The notes under the pieces: model-generated
What the model was told of the DNA's origin: nothing
What the model saw: the letters and a program-made list of their open reading frames with translations, nothing else
Databases searched by the model: none
Part shown: piece by piece, positions 1-6,288 of the stretch
How positions within the stretch are numbered: position 1 is the stretch's first letter
Layout: each line of letters starts with the position of its first letter
Source of the DNA: Pseudomonadota bacterium
GTDB taxonomy: Bacteria > Myxococcota > UBA9042 > PHBI01
Length of the DNA: 13,708 nucleotides
NCBI GenBank assembly: GCA_005772945.1
Contig: SXIE01000307.1
Coordinates: 1 to 13,708, forward strand
Direction: 5' to 3'
Translations under genes and position numbers: made by a program

Positions 1-2
1 CC

Positions 3-392
3 TCACTTGCGACCCGAGGGCTCCATATTCGCAAAGCTCGGCGGCGGCGCCACCGGCTGGGCCGGGCTGAACATCACATCGGAGAGAACCGTCCCCGCGA
101 GCCGCTGCGGCTTCGGCGGCGGGTCCGGCTGTATCGGCGTCCACATGACGTTGTGAATGATCTTCATGTTGGGCCAGAGCATCCGCTTCTTCTCGACCGG
201 CTTCGCGCGCCGCTCGATGATGTGCTGGATGGTGATGACGGGCTCGCTGCGATCGGCGGCGTAGTCGCTGTAGGACATCGACGCGTTGGCGTCGACCTTG
301 ACCGAGCCATCGGCCTTGGCGAGCACCTCGGCCTGGGGCTTGGGGGCGGGTTCCGCCGAACCGCGCTTCTTCGATTTGGGTTCTTCCGCCAT
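3..392 (-). CDS. Small Pro-rich hypothetical protein
   Basis: This is a 129-residue protein with no family I recognise. I place the start at the ATG at 392 because a GGGAGG lies about 5 bases upstream. An in-frame GTG at 407 would add five residues but has no such site. The N-terminus (residues 1-24) is rich in Lys, Glu, Pro and Ala and looks disordered. Residues about 50-80 are the most ordered-looking part and include PVITIQHIIERR. The C-terminal third holds two copies of a short motif, VM(W/F)(T/S)PxQPxxPP, at about residues 82-93 and 106-118. There is no signal peptide or membrane segment, so a cytoplasmic location is likely. The gene is divergent from the 687-1016 gene and has an 11-bp tandem repeat just upstream. 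Function is unknown. It looks real because of its ribosome-binding site and its sensible residue composition. Confidence 0.68.
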   Translation of the reverse strand: MAEEPKSKKRGSAEPAPKPQAEVLAKADGSVKVDANASMSYSDYAADRSEPVITIQHIIERRAKPVEKKRMLWPNMKIIHNVMWTPIQPDPPPKPQRLAGTVLSDVMFSPAQPVAPPPSFANMEPSGRK

Positions 393-420
393 CTCACCCT
401 CCCGCACGGCCTCGGTGCCG

Positions 421-453
421 CGCCCTCATGCCGCCCTCATGCCGCCCTCATGC
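421..453. repeat. 11-bp tandem repeat, three exact copies
   Basis: The unit CGCCCTCATGC is repeated exactly at 421-431, 432-442 and 443-453. A degenerate fourth copy begins at 454 (CGCCGTCAAC). Read on the minus strand the unit is GCATGAGGGCG. The block lies 29-61 bases upstream of the minus-strand start at 392. The 11-bp period is close to one helical turn, so a protein binding several units would do so on one face of the DNA. A regulatory role is inference; simple replication slippage is the alternative. Confidence 0.75.
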
Positions 454-625
454 CGCCGTCAACCGCTGCCAACGATACGATGGGACCCACGCCCTGTCCA
501 CGCTCCGCCCCACCGCGCACGGTGTCGACACGCGCCCGCCGCGCCGGCGAAACCCGCGTTCAGGGCGGCCCCGAGCACCCTCTTGATCGGTCCAACGCGC
601 GCAGATTCAACATGCGCCAGTTCCG

Positions 626-654
626 TTGACAAGGCCCCGGTGCGCGTCGAGTAT
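626..654 (+). promoter_or_regulatory. Putative sigma70-type promoter for the 687-1016 gene
   Basis: A perfect -35 consensus TTGACA lies at 626-631. After a 17-base spacer there is GAGTAT at 649-654, which matches the -10 consensus at three of six positions. The expected start of transcription is about 660, giving a 5' leader of roughly 25 bases before the ATG at 687. In such GC-rich DNA an exact TTGACA at the right distance is notable, but the -10 is weak. Confidence 0.45.
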
Positions 655-686
655 GGCGGGCCAGCATGAACCGACACGGAGACAGC

Positions 687-1016
687 ATGCGGAGTTCCTT
701 CACGTTCGTCCTCGGAATCCTTCTCGCGACGGCAACCGCCGCCTGCGATGCGAAGGCCACTCCCGACGAGTGCGAGTCGGCGTGCGAGAACGTGACCAAG
801 CTCTACCTCGGCGCGGTCGACAAGCAGGCCGCGAGCGACGCCGTGCTGACGCAGATGGGCGCGACCGGCGCGCAGATGGCGCGCGACATGGCCACCCTGC
901 AGCTCGAGTTCCTCAAGAAGGAGTGCTCGCGCGAGTGCAACGCCAAGGCGACGCGCAAGCAGACCGAGTGCCTCGTCACCGCCAAGACGCCCGAGGATCT
1001 CAACCGCTGCAACTGA
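687..1016 (+). CDS. Small Cys-rich exported protein, possible lipoprotein
   Basis: This is a 109-residue secreted protein. I chose the ATG at 687 because GGAG precedes it at normal spacing and the signal peptide starts there; an ATG at 666 would add seven polar residues. The signal peptide is residues 1-19, followed by Cys20. The residues before it (TAA-C) are a weak lipobox, so it may be a lipoprotein or may be cleaved by signal peptidase I. The mature part has six further Cys: a CX3C at 29/33, a CX3C at 80/84, then Cys95 and Cys108. Between them is a long Ala-rich, probably helical stretch. The twin CX3C arrangement suggests two antiparallel helices joined by two disulphides. I recognise no named family. 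It is transcribed towards the minus-strand operon and stops about 70 bases short of it. Confidence 0.8.
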   Translation: MRSSFTFVLGILLATATAACDAKATPDECESACENVTKLYLGAVDKQAASDAVLTQMGATGAQMARDMATLQLEFLKKECSRECNAKATRKQTECLVTAKTPEDLNRCN

Positions 1017-1020
1017 GTCG

Positions 1021-1089
1021 GCGCGGGCAAGCGCTCGGCGCCTTCGCGAACCTAGCGCGGGCAAGCGCTCGGCGCTCTTCGCGAACCTA
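1021..1089. repeat. 34/35-bp tandem repeat between convergent genes
   Basis: Two near-identical units lie at 1021-1054 (34 bases) and 1055-1089 (35 bases), differing only by one inserted T in the second. Each unit contains a small hairpin (GCGC-TCG-GCGC) and the palindrome TTCGCGAA. The second unit overlaps the stop codon (1087-1089) of the minus-strand gene, and the first unit repeats that end. The block fills nearly the whole gap between two convergent genes. Confidence 0.9.
1031..1076. terminator. Possible bidirectional terminator hairpins
   Basis: Each repeat unit carries a short GC stem with a TCG loop: 4 bp at 1031-1041 and 5 bp (AGCGC/GCGCT) at 1064-1076. Their place between converging genes suits a two-way terminator. 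No T-tract follows in either direction and the stems are short, so intrinsic termination is uncertain. Confidence 0.3.
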
Positions 1090-2400
1090 GCGGCCGCGGG
1101 CGATCGCTTCGTCGATGAGCGCTTGGAGCTCGTTGTCCATGCCGGGCTCGCCGCGCCGTGCGCGCAGGAACGCCACGCCCTCGTCGCGCGCGCCGCAGAG
1201 CGCGATGGCGAGATGGAAGCACGCGACCGCCGAGGAGCGCTCTTTCAGGCCGCTGAACGCGAGCCCCGCCCACCACCATGCCTCGCGCGCGTGCGGATCG
1301 ACCGAGAGCGCGCGCGTTCCGGCCGCGAGGACCCCCTCCCAATCCGCCTCCGCAGCCCGCACCTGCGCGAGCCCCAGCATGACCTGCGCGTCGCGCGCGT
1401 CGATCGCCGCGAGCGCTTCCAGCTTGGTCTTGGCGGCCTTCATGCGATTGCGCTGCAGCTGGTTGAGGGCGGCGACCTTCTTGGCGTGAAACGATTTCGG
1501 GACGGTCGTCCACGACGCGACCTCGTCCCGCACGACCCCGATCGCGGCGATCTTTTCCTCGAGGATCGGCCGCGCCGCGTCGTGATTGTCGATGAGATCG
1601 CCGATGAGCGTCGGCAGCGTCTGCTCGTCGTGGTAGCGCGGAAAGAGGCGGATGGCGGGCTCGAAGCGTTGACCCGTCCAGCGCTCGAGCCGGTCGATGT
1701 AGGTCCACTGCGACGCGTTCCCCTTGCGCCCGACCCGCTCGCGCACGACCACCTCGACGCGCCCGTCGCGGTCGAGGTCGAGGTATCCGAGCGCGTCGAC
1801 GTGCTGCACGCTCAGCGTCTGGAACGTCTGCCCCGCGCGCGCGACGATCTGGCTGAATTGGTAGAAGCCCGACTGACCGGACTCGCCGCCGAGCATCACC
1901 TCGGGGTCCGAATCCGCATTGATATCACGGATATCGATGACGCGGAAGCGCTCGCCCGGCAGCTCGCTGGCGGCCCACAGCGGCTCCATCCCGTCGGGCC
2001 CGACGCGCAGGAACGTCGGCGCAAAGCGCCCGACATCGCCGAGCGCCGCCGTCGGGATCAGCAGGATCTCGGACTGACTGCGCGCGCCGGCGTCGAGCCG
2101 AAAGACGCGCACCAGGTCGATCGCAGCGCGCTCGGGGTAGCGCGCCGTGACGTCGAGCACGCGCACGTATGTGCCGCGCTGGTTCTTGCTCATCCAATCG
2201 GTCGACTGGAACTGGAAGAGCTTCGCGTCCGGGTCGGACAGGATCGCTTCGGCGTCCGCGCCCGTCAGCCGAAACGGCTCGCCATCATTGAAACCGAGGA
2301 CATCCAGATCGTATTGGCCACGGTGGGGCTTGGGCTTGGGGCCCGCGTGAACCGCGGGTCCGAAGCAGAGTACCAGCGCGATCGGAAGCAGTCGGTGCAC
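1087..2400 (-). CDS. Exported calcium-loop (FG-GAP/VCBS-like) protein with C-terminal TPR-like repeats
   Basis: This is a 437-residue protein beginning at a GTG at 2400. That start gives a clean signal peptide, HRLLPIALVLCFGPAVHA, and lies 7 bases after the preceding stop. The frame is open up to a GTG at 2493, but that part overlaps the upstream gene in another frame. Two acidic loops resemble EF-hand or dockerin-type calcium sites: DxNxDxDxE at residues 159-167 and DxDxDGxxE at 208-216. They sit in beta-rich sequence typical of FG-GAP or VCBS repeat proteins. From about residue 300 the sequence becomes Ala-rich and helical with TPR-like periodicity, including AREAWWWAGLAFSGL. It is the last gene of the ccm operon. 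A periplasmic or outer-surface role is likely, but its function and any link to heme handling are unknown. Confidence 0.85.
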   Translation of the reverse strand: MHRLLPIALVLCFGPAVHAGPKPKPHRGQYDLDVLGFNDGEPFRLTGADAEAILSDPDAKLFQFQSTDWMSKNQRGTYVRVLDVTARYPERAAIDLVRVFRLDAGARSQSEILLIPTAALGDVGRFAPTFLRVGPDGMEPLWAASELPGERFRVIDIRDINADSDPEVMLGGESGQSGFYQFSQIVARAGQTFQTLSVQHVDALGYLDLDRDGRVEVVVRERVGRKGNASQWTYIDRLERWTGQRFEPAIRLFPRYHDEQTLPTLIGDLIDNHDAARPILEEKIAAIGVVRDEVASWTTVPKSFHAKKVAALNQLQRNRMKAAKTKLEALAAIDARDAQVMLGLAQVRAAEADWEGVLAAGTRALSVDPHAREAWWWAGLAFSGLKERSSAVACFHLAIALCGARDEGVAFLRARRGEPGMDNELQALIDEAIARGR

Positions 2401-2407
2401 GATACCA

Positions 2408-2623
2408 TCACGGGTTGGCGGGGGGGGGACCTGGCGGGCCTGGTACAACAGGCGGCGCACTCGTCGCCGCAGCACGCTGGGCCTCGCGGACACTCTTGCG
2501 CTGCTTGAGGCGCTCTTCCTCGGCCAGCTGCACGCGCAGCGAGCGCCGCCCGAGCACCACGCCGAGGATGAGGCCGACCATCAGTACGATCGGGATGTAG
2601 AAGACGTGGGAGGACGTGATCAT
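2408..2623 (-). CDS. Small single-pass membrane protein in the ccm operon
   Basis: This is a 71-residue protein. The ATG at 2623 has a strong GGAGGAGG seven bases upstream and overlaps the ccmD-like stop by one base (TGATG), so the two are translationally coupled. Residues about 8-25 form one membrane helix (FYIPIVLMVGLILGVVLG). It is followed by a charged, probably coiled-coil stretch to about residue 50, then a Pro-rich tail. The tail is encoded by a run of nine C on the coding strand. I do not recognise a family. Small membrane proteins of this shape occur in some cytochrome maturation clusters, so an accessory role in the membrane complex is inferred from position only. Confidence 0.78.
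   Translation of the reverse strand: MITSSHVFYIPIVLMVGLILGVVLGRRSLRVQLAEEERLKQRKSVREAQRAAATSAPPVVPGPPGPPPANP
2420..2428 (-). repeat. Nine-base C homopolymer (coding strand) at a gene junction
   Basis: The plus strand has nine consecutive G, so the minus-strand message has nine C encoding Pro-Pro-Pro near the end of the 71-residue protein. The frame of the downstream 437-residue protein is also open through this tract. Loss of one C, or a +1 slip, would join the two reading frames. Confidence 0.85.
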
Positions 2624-2988
2624 CAGGAACCTCCTCCGAGGCGCGCCAACCGAGACCGGAGGTCCTCCATTTCCGCGCGCAGCCGCGACTGGCGGACCTG
2701 CACCATGAAGAAGAACCCGAGAAGGATCCCCCAGAGCGCGAGGTAGGCGGCGACCAGGAAGTCCATCCCGGTCGCGTCCTTCTTCTCGAGCGCGAGCGCG
2801 CTCTTGCACGAGGCGAGCTCGGCCCTGAGGGCCGCCACCTCGCCGCCGCCACCCAGCGGGGCCACGGCGGGCGCGTCACTCTCGGCGTTGAACGTCGACG
2901 GCTGGGCCACGGCCGGAGAGGCGACCAGCGACGCGGCACCGGGCAGCGCGAGCGCGAGAGTCACGAGGAGGGCGCGAACAGCCTTCAT
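2623..2988 (-). CDS. ccmD: CcmD-like heme exporter subunit with exported N-terminal extension
   Basis: This is a 121-residue protein. Residues about 75-116 match the small CcmD family: a short lead, one membrane helix (FLVAAYLALWGILLGFFFMV) and a charged helix with RxRAEMEDLRSRLARL. CcmD normally ties CcmE to the CcmABC heme-release complex. Unusually, it is preceded by about 74 residues with a signal-peptide-like start (residues 1-28, ending SPAVA) and a linker with a single Cys61. Canonical CcmD is only about 45-70 residues long. The ATG at 2988 has AGGTAGGAAG upstream and overlaps the ccmC stop by four bases, so the long form is probably real. An internal ATG at 2766 (Met75), with AAGGA some ten bases upstream, could give a short canonical form. 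Confidence 0.72.
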   Translation of the reverse strand: MKAVRALLVTLALALPGAASLVASPAVAQPSTFNAESDAPAVAPLGGGGEVAALRAELASCKSALALEKKDATGMDFLVAAYLALWGILLGFFFMVQVRQSRLRAEMEDLRSRLARLGGGS

Positions 2989-3749
2989 GGCTTCCTACCT
3001 TCGAGATCGGAGAGATCGAGCCAAGCTTCGTCGACTTGCGACGCGAGTCGGTGATGACGCATGCGGATGACGATGAGATAGGCGGCGAAGACCAGCGTCG
3101 AGATCACCGCCAACGCGAACGCGCCCTTCATCCCGGGCGCGAGGCCGCCACCATCCCCGGTCACGACCTGCGGATGGTTGCCACCCCAGAGTTCGACCGC
3201 CATGTGGATGAGGTAGACGGCCGGTCCGCCGACCACCGCCACGCCCGCGGCAAACTTACTGCCGGTCGCGGAGTCGCGCATCTGGTAGCGCAAGATGATG
3301 TAGCCGATGAAGAGGAACTCGGTCAGCAGCGTGAGCACGAGCCGCGACTCCCAGGTCCACGCCTCGCCCCATGCGGGCTTGGCCCAGAGCGGGCCGGTGA
3401 CCAGCACGATGACGCCGAAGAGCACACCGATTTCGCCCGCCGCATACGCGAGCCGATCGGTCATGCGCGCGAGCGTCTGCTGACCGCGCATCGCCCCCAG
3501 CACCAGGAACGCGAGCGACGCGACCGCACAGACGATGTAGCCGATCAGCGCCGCGAAGGCCGACGCGACGTGGAAGTAGAAGATGCGCTGGACCTGGCCC
3601 ATCTCGCGCTCGCGCGGGGCCTCCATGAAGACGAACCAGATCGCCGCGAGGAGCCCGCCGCCGACGATGAGCGAGCCGACGATGGCGACCCAGGGGATCG
3701 CGCGCTTGCCAGGTGAGGCAGGTGAGGCAGGTGAGTTTGGTTCCGACAC
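2985..3749 (-). CDS. ccmC: Heme exporter/heme-handling protein CcmC
   Basis: This is a 254-residue inner-membrane protein of about six helices that presents heme to CcmE at the periplasmic face. The heme-handling motif lies at residues 122-137, including WGEAWTWESRL. The usual WD of this motif is WE here. The two conserved external heme-ligand histidines are visible at His60 (FYFHV) and His182 (LIHMAVELW), matching E. coli positions 60 and 184. The start is a GTG at 3749 with AAGGA six bases upstream. The N-terminus carries a short Ser-Pro-Ala repeat encoded by a 9-bp tandem repeat. The stop overlaps the ccmD-like start by four bases. Confidence 0.95.
   Translation of the reverse strand: MSEPNSPASPASPGKRAIPWVAIVGSLIVGGGLLAAIWFVFMEAPREREMGQVQRIFYFHVASAFAALIGYIVCAVASLAFLVLGAMRGQQTLARMTDRLAYAAGEIGVLFGVIVLVTGPLWAKPAWGEAWTWESRLVLTLLTEFLFIGYIILRYQMRDSATGSKFAAGVAVVGGPAVYLIHMAVELWGGNHPQVVTGDGGGLAPGMKGAFALAVISTLVFAAYLIVIRMRHHRLASQVDEAWLDLSDLEGRKP
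3710..3735. repeat. 9-bp in-frame tandem repeat in the ccmC 5' end
   Basis: CAGGTGAGG occurs at 3710-3718 and 3719-3727, followed by an eight-base partial copy at 3728-3735. On the coding strand it gives Ser-Pro-Ala-Ser-Pro-Ala-Ser-Pro in the cytoplasmic N-terminus of CcmC. Copy-number changes would keep the frame. Confidence 0.8.
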
Positions 3750-3776
3750 GTCGTGTCCTTAGCAAAAGGAAGGCGT

Positions 3777-4472
3777 TCAATCCACCATCGTGCGGGCAAA
3801 GACCCAGGGCGCGACCGCCGCATAGACCAGATCGAACCCCGCGAGAAGAAACAGATAATCGCTCGACCCGTCGCTGTCGCGCCCGTCCATGACGGCACCG
3901 CCGAGCGCGATACTCGTCAGCTGCACGCCGGCGATGATGACCGGCACGACGATCGGATAGACGACCAACGGGATGAGCACCTCGCGCAGGCGGACCTCAG
4001 CCAGCATCGCGCCGAAGAGCGTGGCGACCAGCGCGAAGCCGAGCGTCCCGAGCGCCATCGAGGCCACCAAGAGCCCGATGCCGCTCGCCGGCAGCGAGAT
4101 CCCGACGAACAAGAGCGCGAGCGGTACGATGAGGATCTCCATGACGAGCATGAAGAGCAGGACGCCGATCGCCTTGCCCCAGTAGACCGCGAGCGCCCCC
4201 GCCGGGCCGATGAGGAGACCCTGCATCGCGCCGTGCTCGCGCTCGCGATCCATCGCGCGCGCGATGCCGAGGTTGCCGGCGAAGACGACCGTGACCCACA
4301 GGAGGCCGGGCGCCGCCTTCTGCGTGACGTTCGTGTCGATCTGAAATGTGAACGCGAAGATGACGATCACCAGCAGCGCGAAGAGCGTCATCGTGACGAT
4401 GACCTCGCGGCTCCGGAGCTCGACGGCGAGGTCCTTGCGAACGATGAGGAGCGCGGTGCGGACGACGTTCAT
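3777..4472 (-). CDS. ccmB: Heme exporter membrane subunit CcmB
   Basis: This is a 231-residue integral membrane protein with about six helices, close to the family's usual length of about 220. It is the membrane partner of the CcmA ATPase in releasing heme-loaded CcmE from CcmC. The family motif REREHGAMQGLLIGP is visible at about residues 75-89, with the cytoplasmic N-terminal RKDLAVELRSRE that CcmB proteins carry. The ATG at 4472 overlaps the ccmA stop by four bases (ATGA) and lacks a strong ribosome-binding site, so it is probably translated by coupling. A 27-base gap separates it from ccmC. Confidence 0.95.
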   Translation of the reverse strand: MNVVRTALLIVRKDLAVELRSREVIVTMTLFALLVIVIFAFTFQIDTNVTQKAAPGLLWVTVVFAGNLGIARAMDREREHGAMQGLLIGPAGALAVYWGKAIGVLLFMLVMEILIVPLALLFVGISLPASGIGLLVASMALGTLGFALVATLFGAMLAEVRLREVLIPLVVYPIVVPVIIAGVQLTSIALGGAVMDGRDSDGSSDYLFLLAGFDLVYAAVAPWVFARTMVD

Positions 4473-5155
4473 GGGACCGCCGTCACCGCGGCCGCCACCG
4501 GGGACGCCGCCTCGACCAGGCGCCCCTCGGACACGCGAATGGTCCGGTCGACGATCGTCGTGAACGCGGCGAGATCGTGCGTCGCCGTGAGGACCGCGCC
4601 GCCCCGCGCGCGATGCTCGCGCAGGATGTCGACGAGCAGCGCCACACCCGCCTGATCGAGCCCGGTCGTCGGCTCGTCGAGGAGCCAAAGCTCGGCGCGC
4701 TGGACCAGGAGGCGCCCGAGCGCGAGCCGCTGCACCATGCCCCGCGAGTACGTCCCGACGGCGCGCGCTGCAGCGTCGGCCAGTCCGATGCGCGCGAGCG
4801 TCGCCGTCACCTGCGCGTGGTCGAGCGGGTGTCCGTAAAAGCGCGTGAAGAAGACGAGGTTCTCGCGCCCGCTCAGCTCGGGATAGACAAATGTTTGGTG
4901 TCCCAAGTAACCCACGCGCGACCGCACGGAAGGCGTCGCCACGGGCAGTCCGAACGTCCAGATACGGCCCTCGGTCGGCTTGACCAGCCCGGCCGCCAGC
5001 CGGAGGAGCGTCGACTTGCCCGCGCCGTTGTCCCCCGCCAGGACGACCACCTCGCCGGCGCGGATCGCGCACGTCAGCCGCCGCAGTGCCCAGCGACGCG
5101 CATAGCGACGGCTCACGCCATCGACCTCGAGCACCGGCTCTTCGGACACGCTCAT
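4469..5155 (-). CDS. ccmA: Heme exporter ATP-binding subunit CcmA
   Basis: This is a 228-residue ABC ATPase. It shows Walker A GDNGAGKST at residues 41-49, a Q-loop at Gln87, the signature YSRGMVQRL at 136-144, Walker B LWLLDEPT at 156-163, the D-loop GLD at 165-167 and the H-loop His at 193. The YSRGM form of the signature is common in CcmA. With CcmB it uses ATP to drive release of heme-CcmE from CcmC. The length and the adjacent ccmB and ccmC make the assignment firm. Both ends overlap neighbours: its ATG overlaps the upstream lipoprotein stop, and its stop overlaps the ccmB start, each by four bases. Confidence 0.96.
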   Translation of the reverse strand: MSVSEEPVLEVDGVSRRYARRWALRRLTCAIRAGEVVVLAGDNGAGKSTLLRLAAGLVKPTEGRIWTFGLPVATPSVRSRVGYLGHQTFVYPELSGRENLVFFTRFYGHPLDHAQVTATLARIGLADAAARAVGTYSRGMVQRLALGRLLVQRAELWLLDEPTTGLDQAGVALLVDILREHRARGGAVLTATHDLAAFTTIVDRTIRVSEGRLVEAASPVAAAVTAVP

Positions 5156-6288
5156 GACGCCGGCGACGCCTCGCGACGCCGTCGCGCGAGGAAGGTCAGC
5201 GTCACGAGCGCGGCGAGCCCGAGCGCCAGCGCCGTCGTGATGGGCCGCACCAAGTTGTGTCGTTCCGGCGACCCGGCCAGGTCCAGCCGCACCGTGTCGC
5301 CCGCCTTCGGGATCTCCATCGGGATGAAGACGAGCCGCTCGCCCTCGGGCGTCCGCTGCACCGTCTGATCCGCCGGCATGCGCAGCGCGGCTCGGAGTCC
5401 GACCCGCTCGGGACGCTCGACGAACACGAGGAAGCCCGCGAGATCGACCGGCCCGGCGCGGAACGCGAGCGTGTGCTCGACCTCGTTCGCGTACTTCACG
5501 AACGCGCGCACGCTCATCTGGACCGGGCGGTCGGGCGCGATGGTCGTGCGCAGGACCAGCGCCCCATTCTCGGACTTGAGCGAGGCCCCCTTGACGTCAT
5601 CGAGCCGCGGCTCGATCTCGGTCCGAAACGTCCGTTCGTCGGGGCGATCGGGCAGGAACCCGGCCTCGAACGGCTCGCCGAAAAGCGCCGGCAACATGAG
5701 CGGAATGCGCACGCCCTTCGCGCGGAGGTCGAGCGCGCGCGCCCCGCCCGCCGTCAGCGTGTAGATGTGATCGATGAGAAAACCCTCGTCCCGCGGGGAG
5801 AGGACGACCTTGAGATCGATCGAGAGGCGCGCCAGGTCCTCGGTCACATCCCACACGATCGCCTGCGGCATGTTCTGGCCATCCTGCAGCTGCCACTCGA
5901 CGCCGGCATGGCGCGCGACGATGTGGTCCGACTCGCGCGGGCGCGGCGGCTCGAGCGATCCGAGGTCCGCCACCCCCTCGGCGTTCGCCTTGATCTCGAT
6001 GGTCTTGATCGCCACCGGTGCGCTGTCGTCGCCCGGCATGCCCTGCCGCATGCGCCGCAGCACGACCTCGACGCCCGCACCCGGCACGCGCGCCCCCGAC
6101 GCGTCGACGCGCGTGACCGACACCATACGATGCTGTGCCGCCGCCGGCCCGGCGACCACCTCGTCCTGGAAGCCCGGATCGGCCGCCGGCGCCCGCGCGC
6201 GCGGCCTCGCCTCCTCGTCGCAACCCGCGCCGCCCACGAGCACGACGAGCCCGAGTATCATCCCCATTCGACCCGCAGGGCGCTTCAC
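5152..6288 (-). CDS. Putative lipoprotein with C-terminal membrane anchor, in the ccm operon
   Basis: This is a 378-residue protein of unknown function. The GTG at 6288 has GGAG about eight bases upstream and overlaps the previous stop (GTGA). A signal peptide ends at VGGAG-Cys23, a plausible lipobox with Gly at -3 instead of Leu. Residues about 53-120 resemble a carboxypeptidase-regulatory or Ig-like beta domain (VPGAGVEVVLRR, then NAEGVADLGSLEPP). More beta-rich sequence follows to about residue 340. A C-terminal helix at about 350-367, ending in ARRRRE, anchors it with a short cytoplasmic tail. It would face the periplasm, tethered at both ends if Cys23 is lipidated. Tight coupling to ccmA suggests a role with the heme exporter, such as holding CcmE or apocytochrome, but that is only inference. 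Confidence 0.85.
   Translation of the reverse strand: MKRPAGRMGMILGLVVLVGGAGCDEEARPRARAPAADPGFQDEVVAGPAAAQHRMVSVTRVDASGARVPGAGVEVVLRRMRQGMPGDDSAPVAIKTIEIKANAEGVADLGSLEPPRPRESDHIVARHAGVEWQLQDGQNMPQAIVWDVTEDLARLSIDLKVVLSPRDEGFLIDHIYTLTAGGARALDLRAKGVRIPLMLPALFGEPFEAGFLPDRPDERTFRTEIEPRLDDVKGASLKSENGALVLRTTIAPDRPVQMSVRAFVKYANEVEHTLAFRAGPVDLAGFLVFVERPERVGLRAALRMPADQTVQRTPEGERLVFIPMEIPKAGDTVRLDLAGSPERHNLVRPITTALALGLAALVTLTFLARRRREASPAS

Larger units (their letters stand above)
393..686. other. Divergent intergenic region
   Basis: This 294-base spacer separates a minus-strand gene starting at 392 from a plus-strand gene starting at 687. It contains an 11-bp tandem repeat near the minus gene and a consensus-like -35 box near the plus gene. 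Open frames across it are short, have no ribosome-binding sites and look like GC-rich shadows. I see no tRNA or other RNA gene. Confidence 0.6.

Noticed and set aside
459..1064. A 201-codon minus-strand frame over the small Cys-rich gene
   Set aside because: The plus-strand gene has a ribosome-binding site, a signal peptide and a Cys pattern. The minus frame is an Arg/Ala/Leu shadow.
1123..2508. A 461-codon open frame on the plus strand
   Set aside because: It is antisense to the calcium-loop/TPR gene. Its Arg/Leu/Asp-rich shadow composition and lack of motifs or signal make a gene unlikely.
3753..5368. Plus-strand frames of 300 and 263 codons
   Set aside because: They are antisense to ccmB, ccmA and the lipoprotein gene, with highly charged shadow composition and no recognisable domain.
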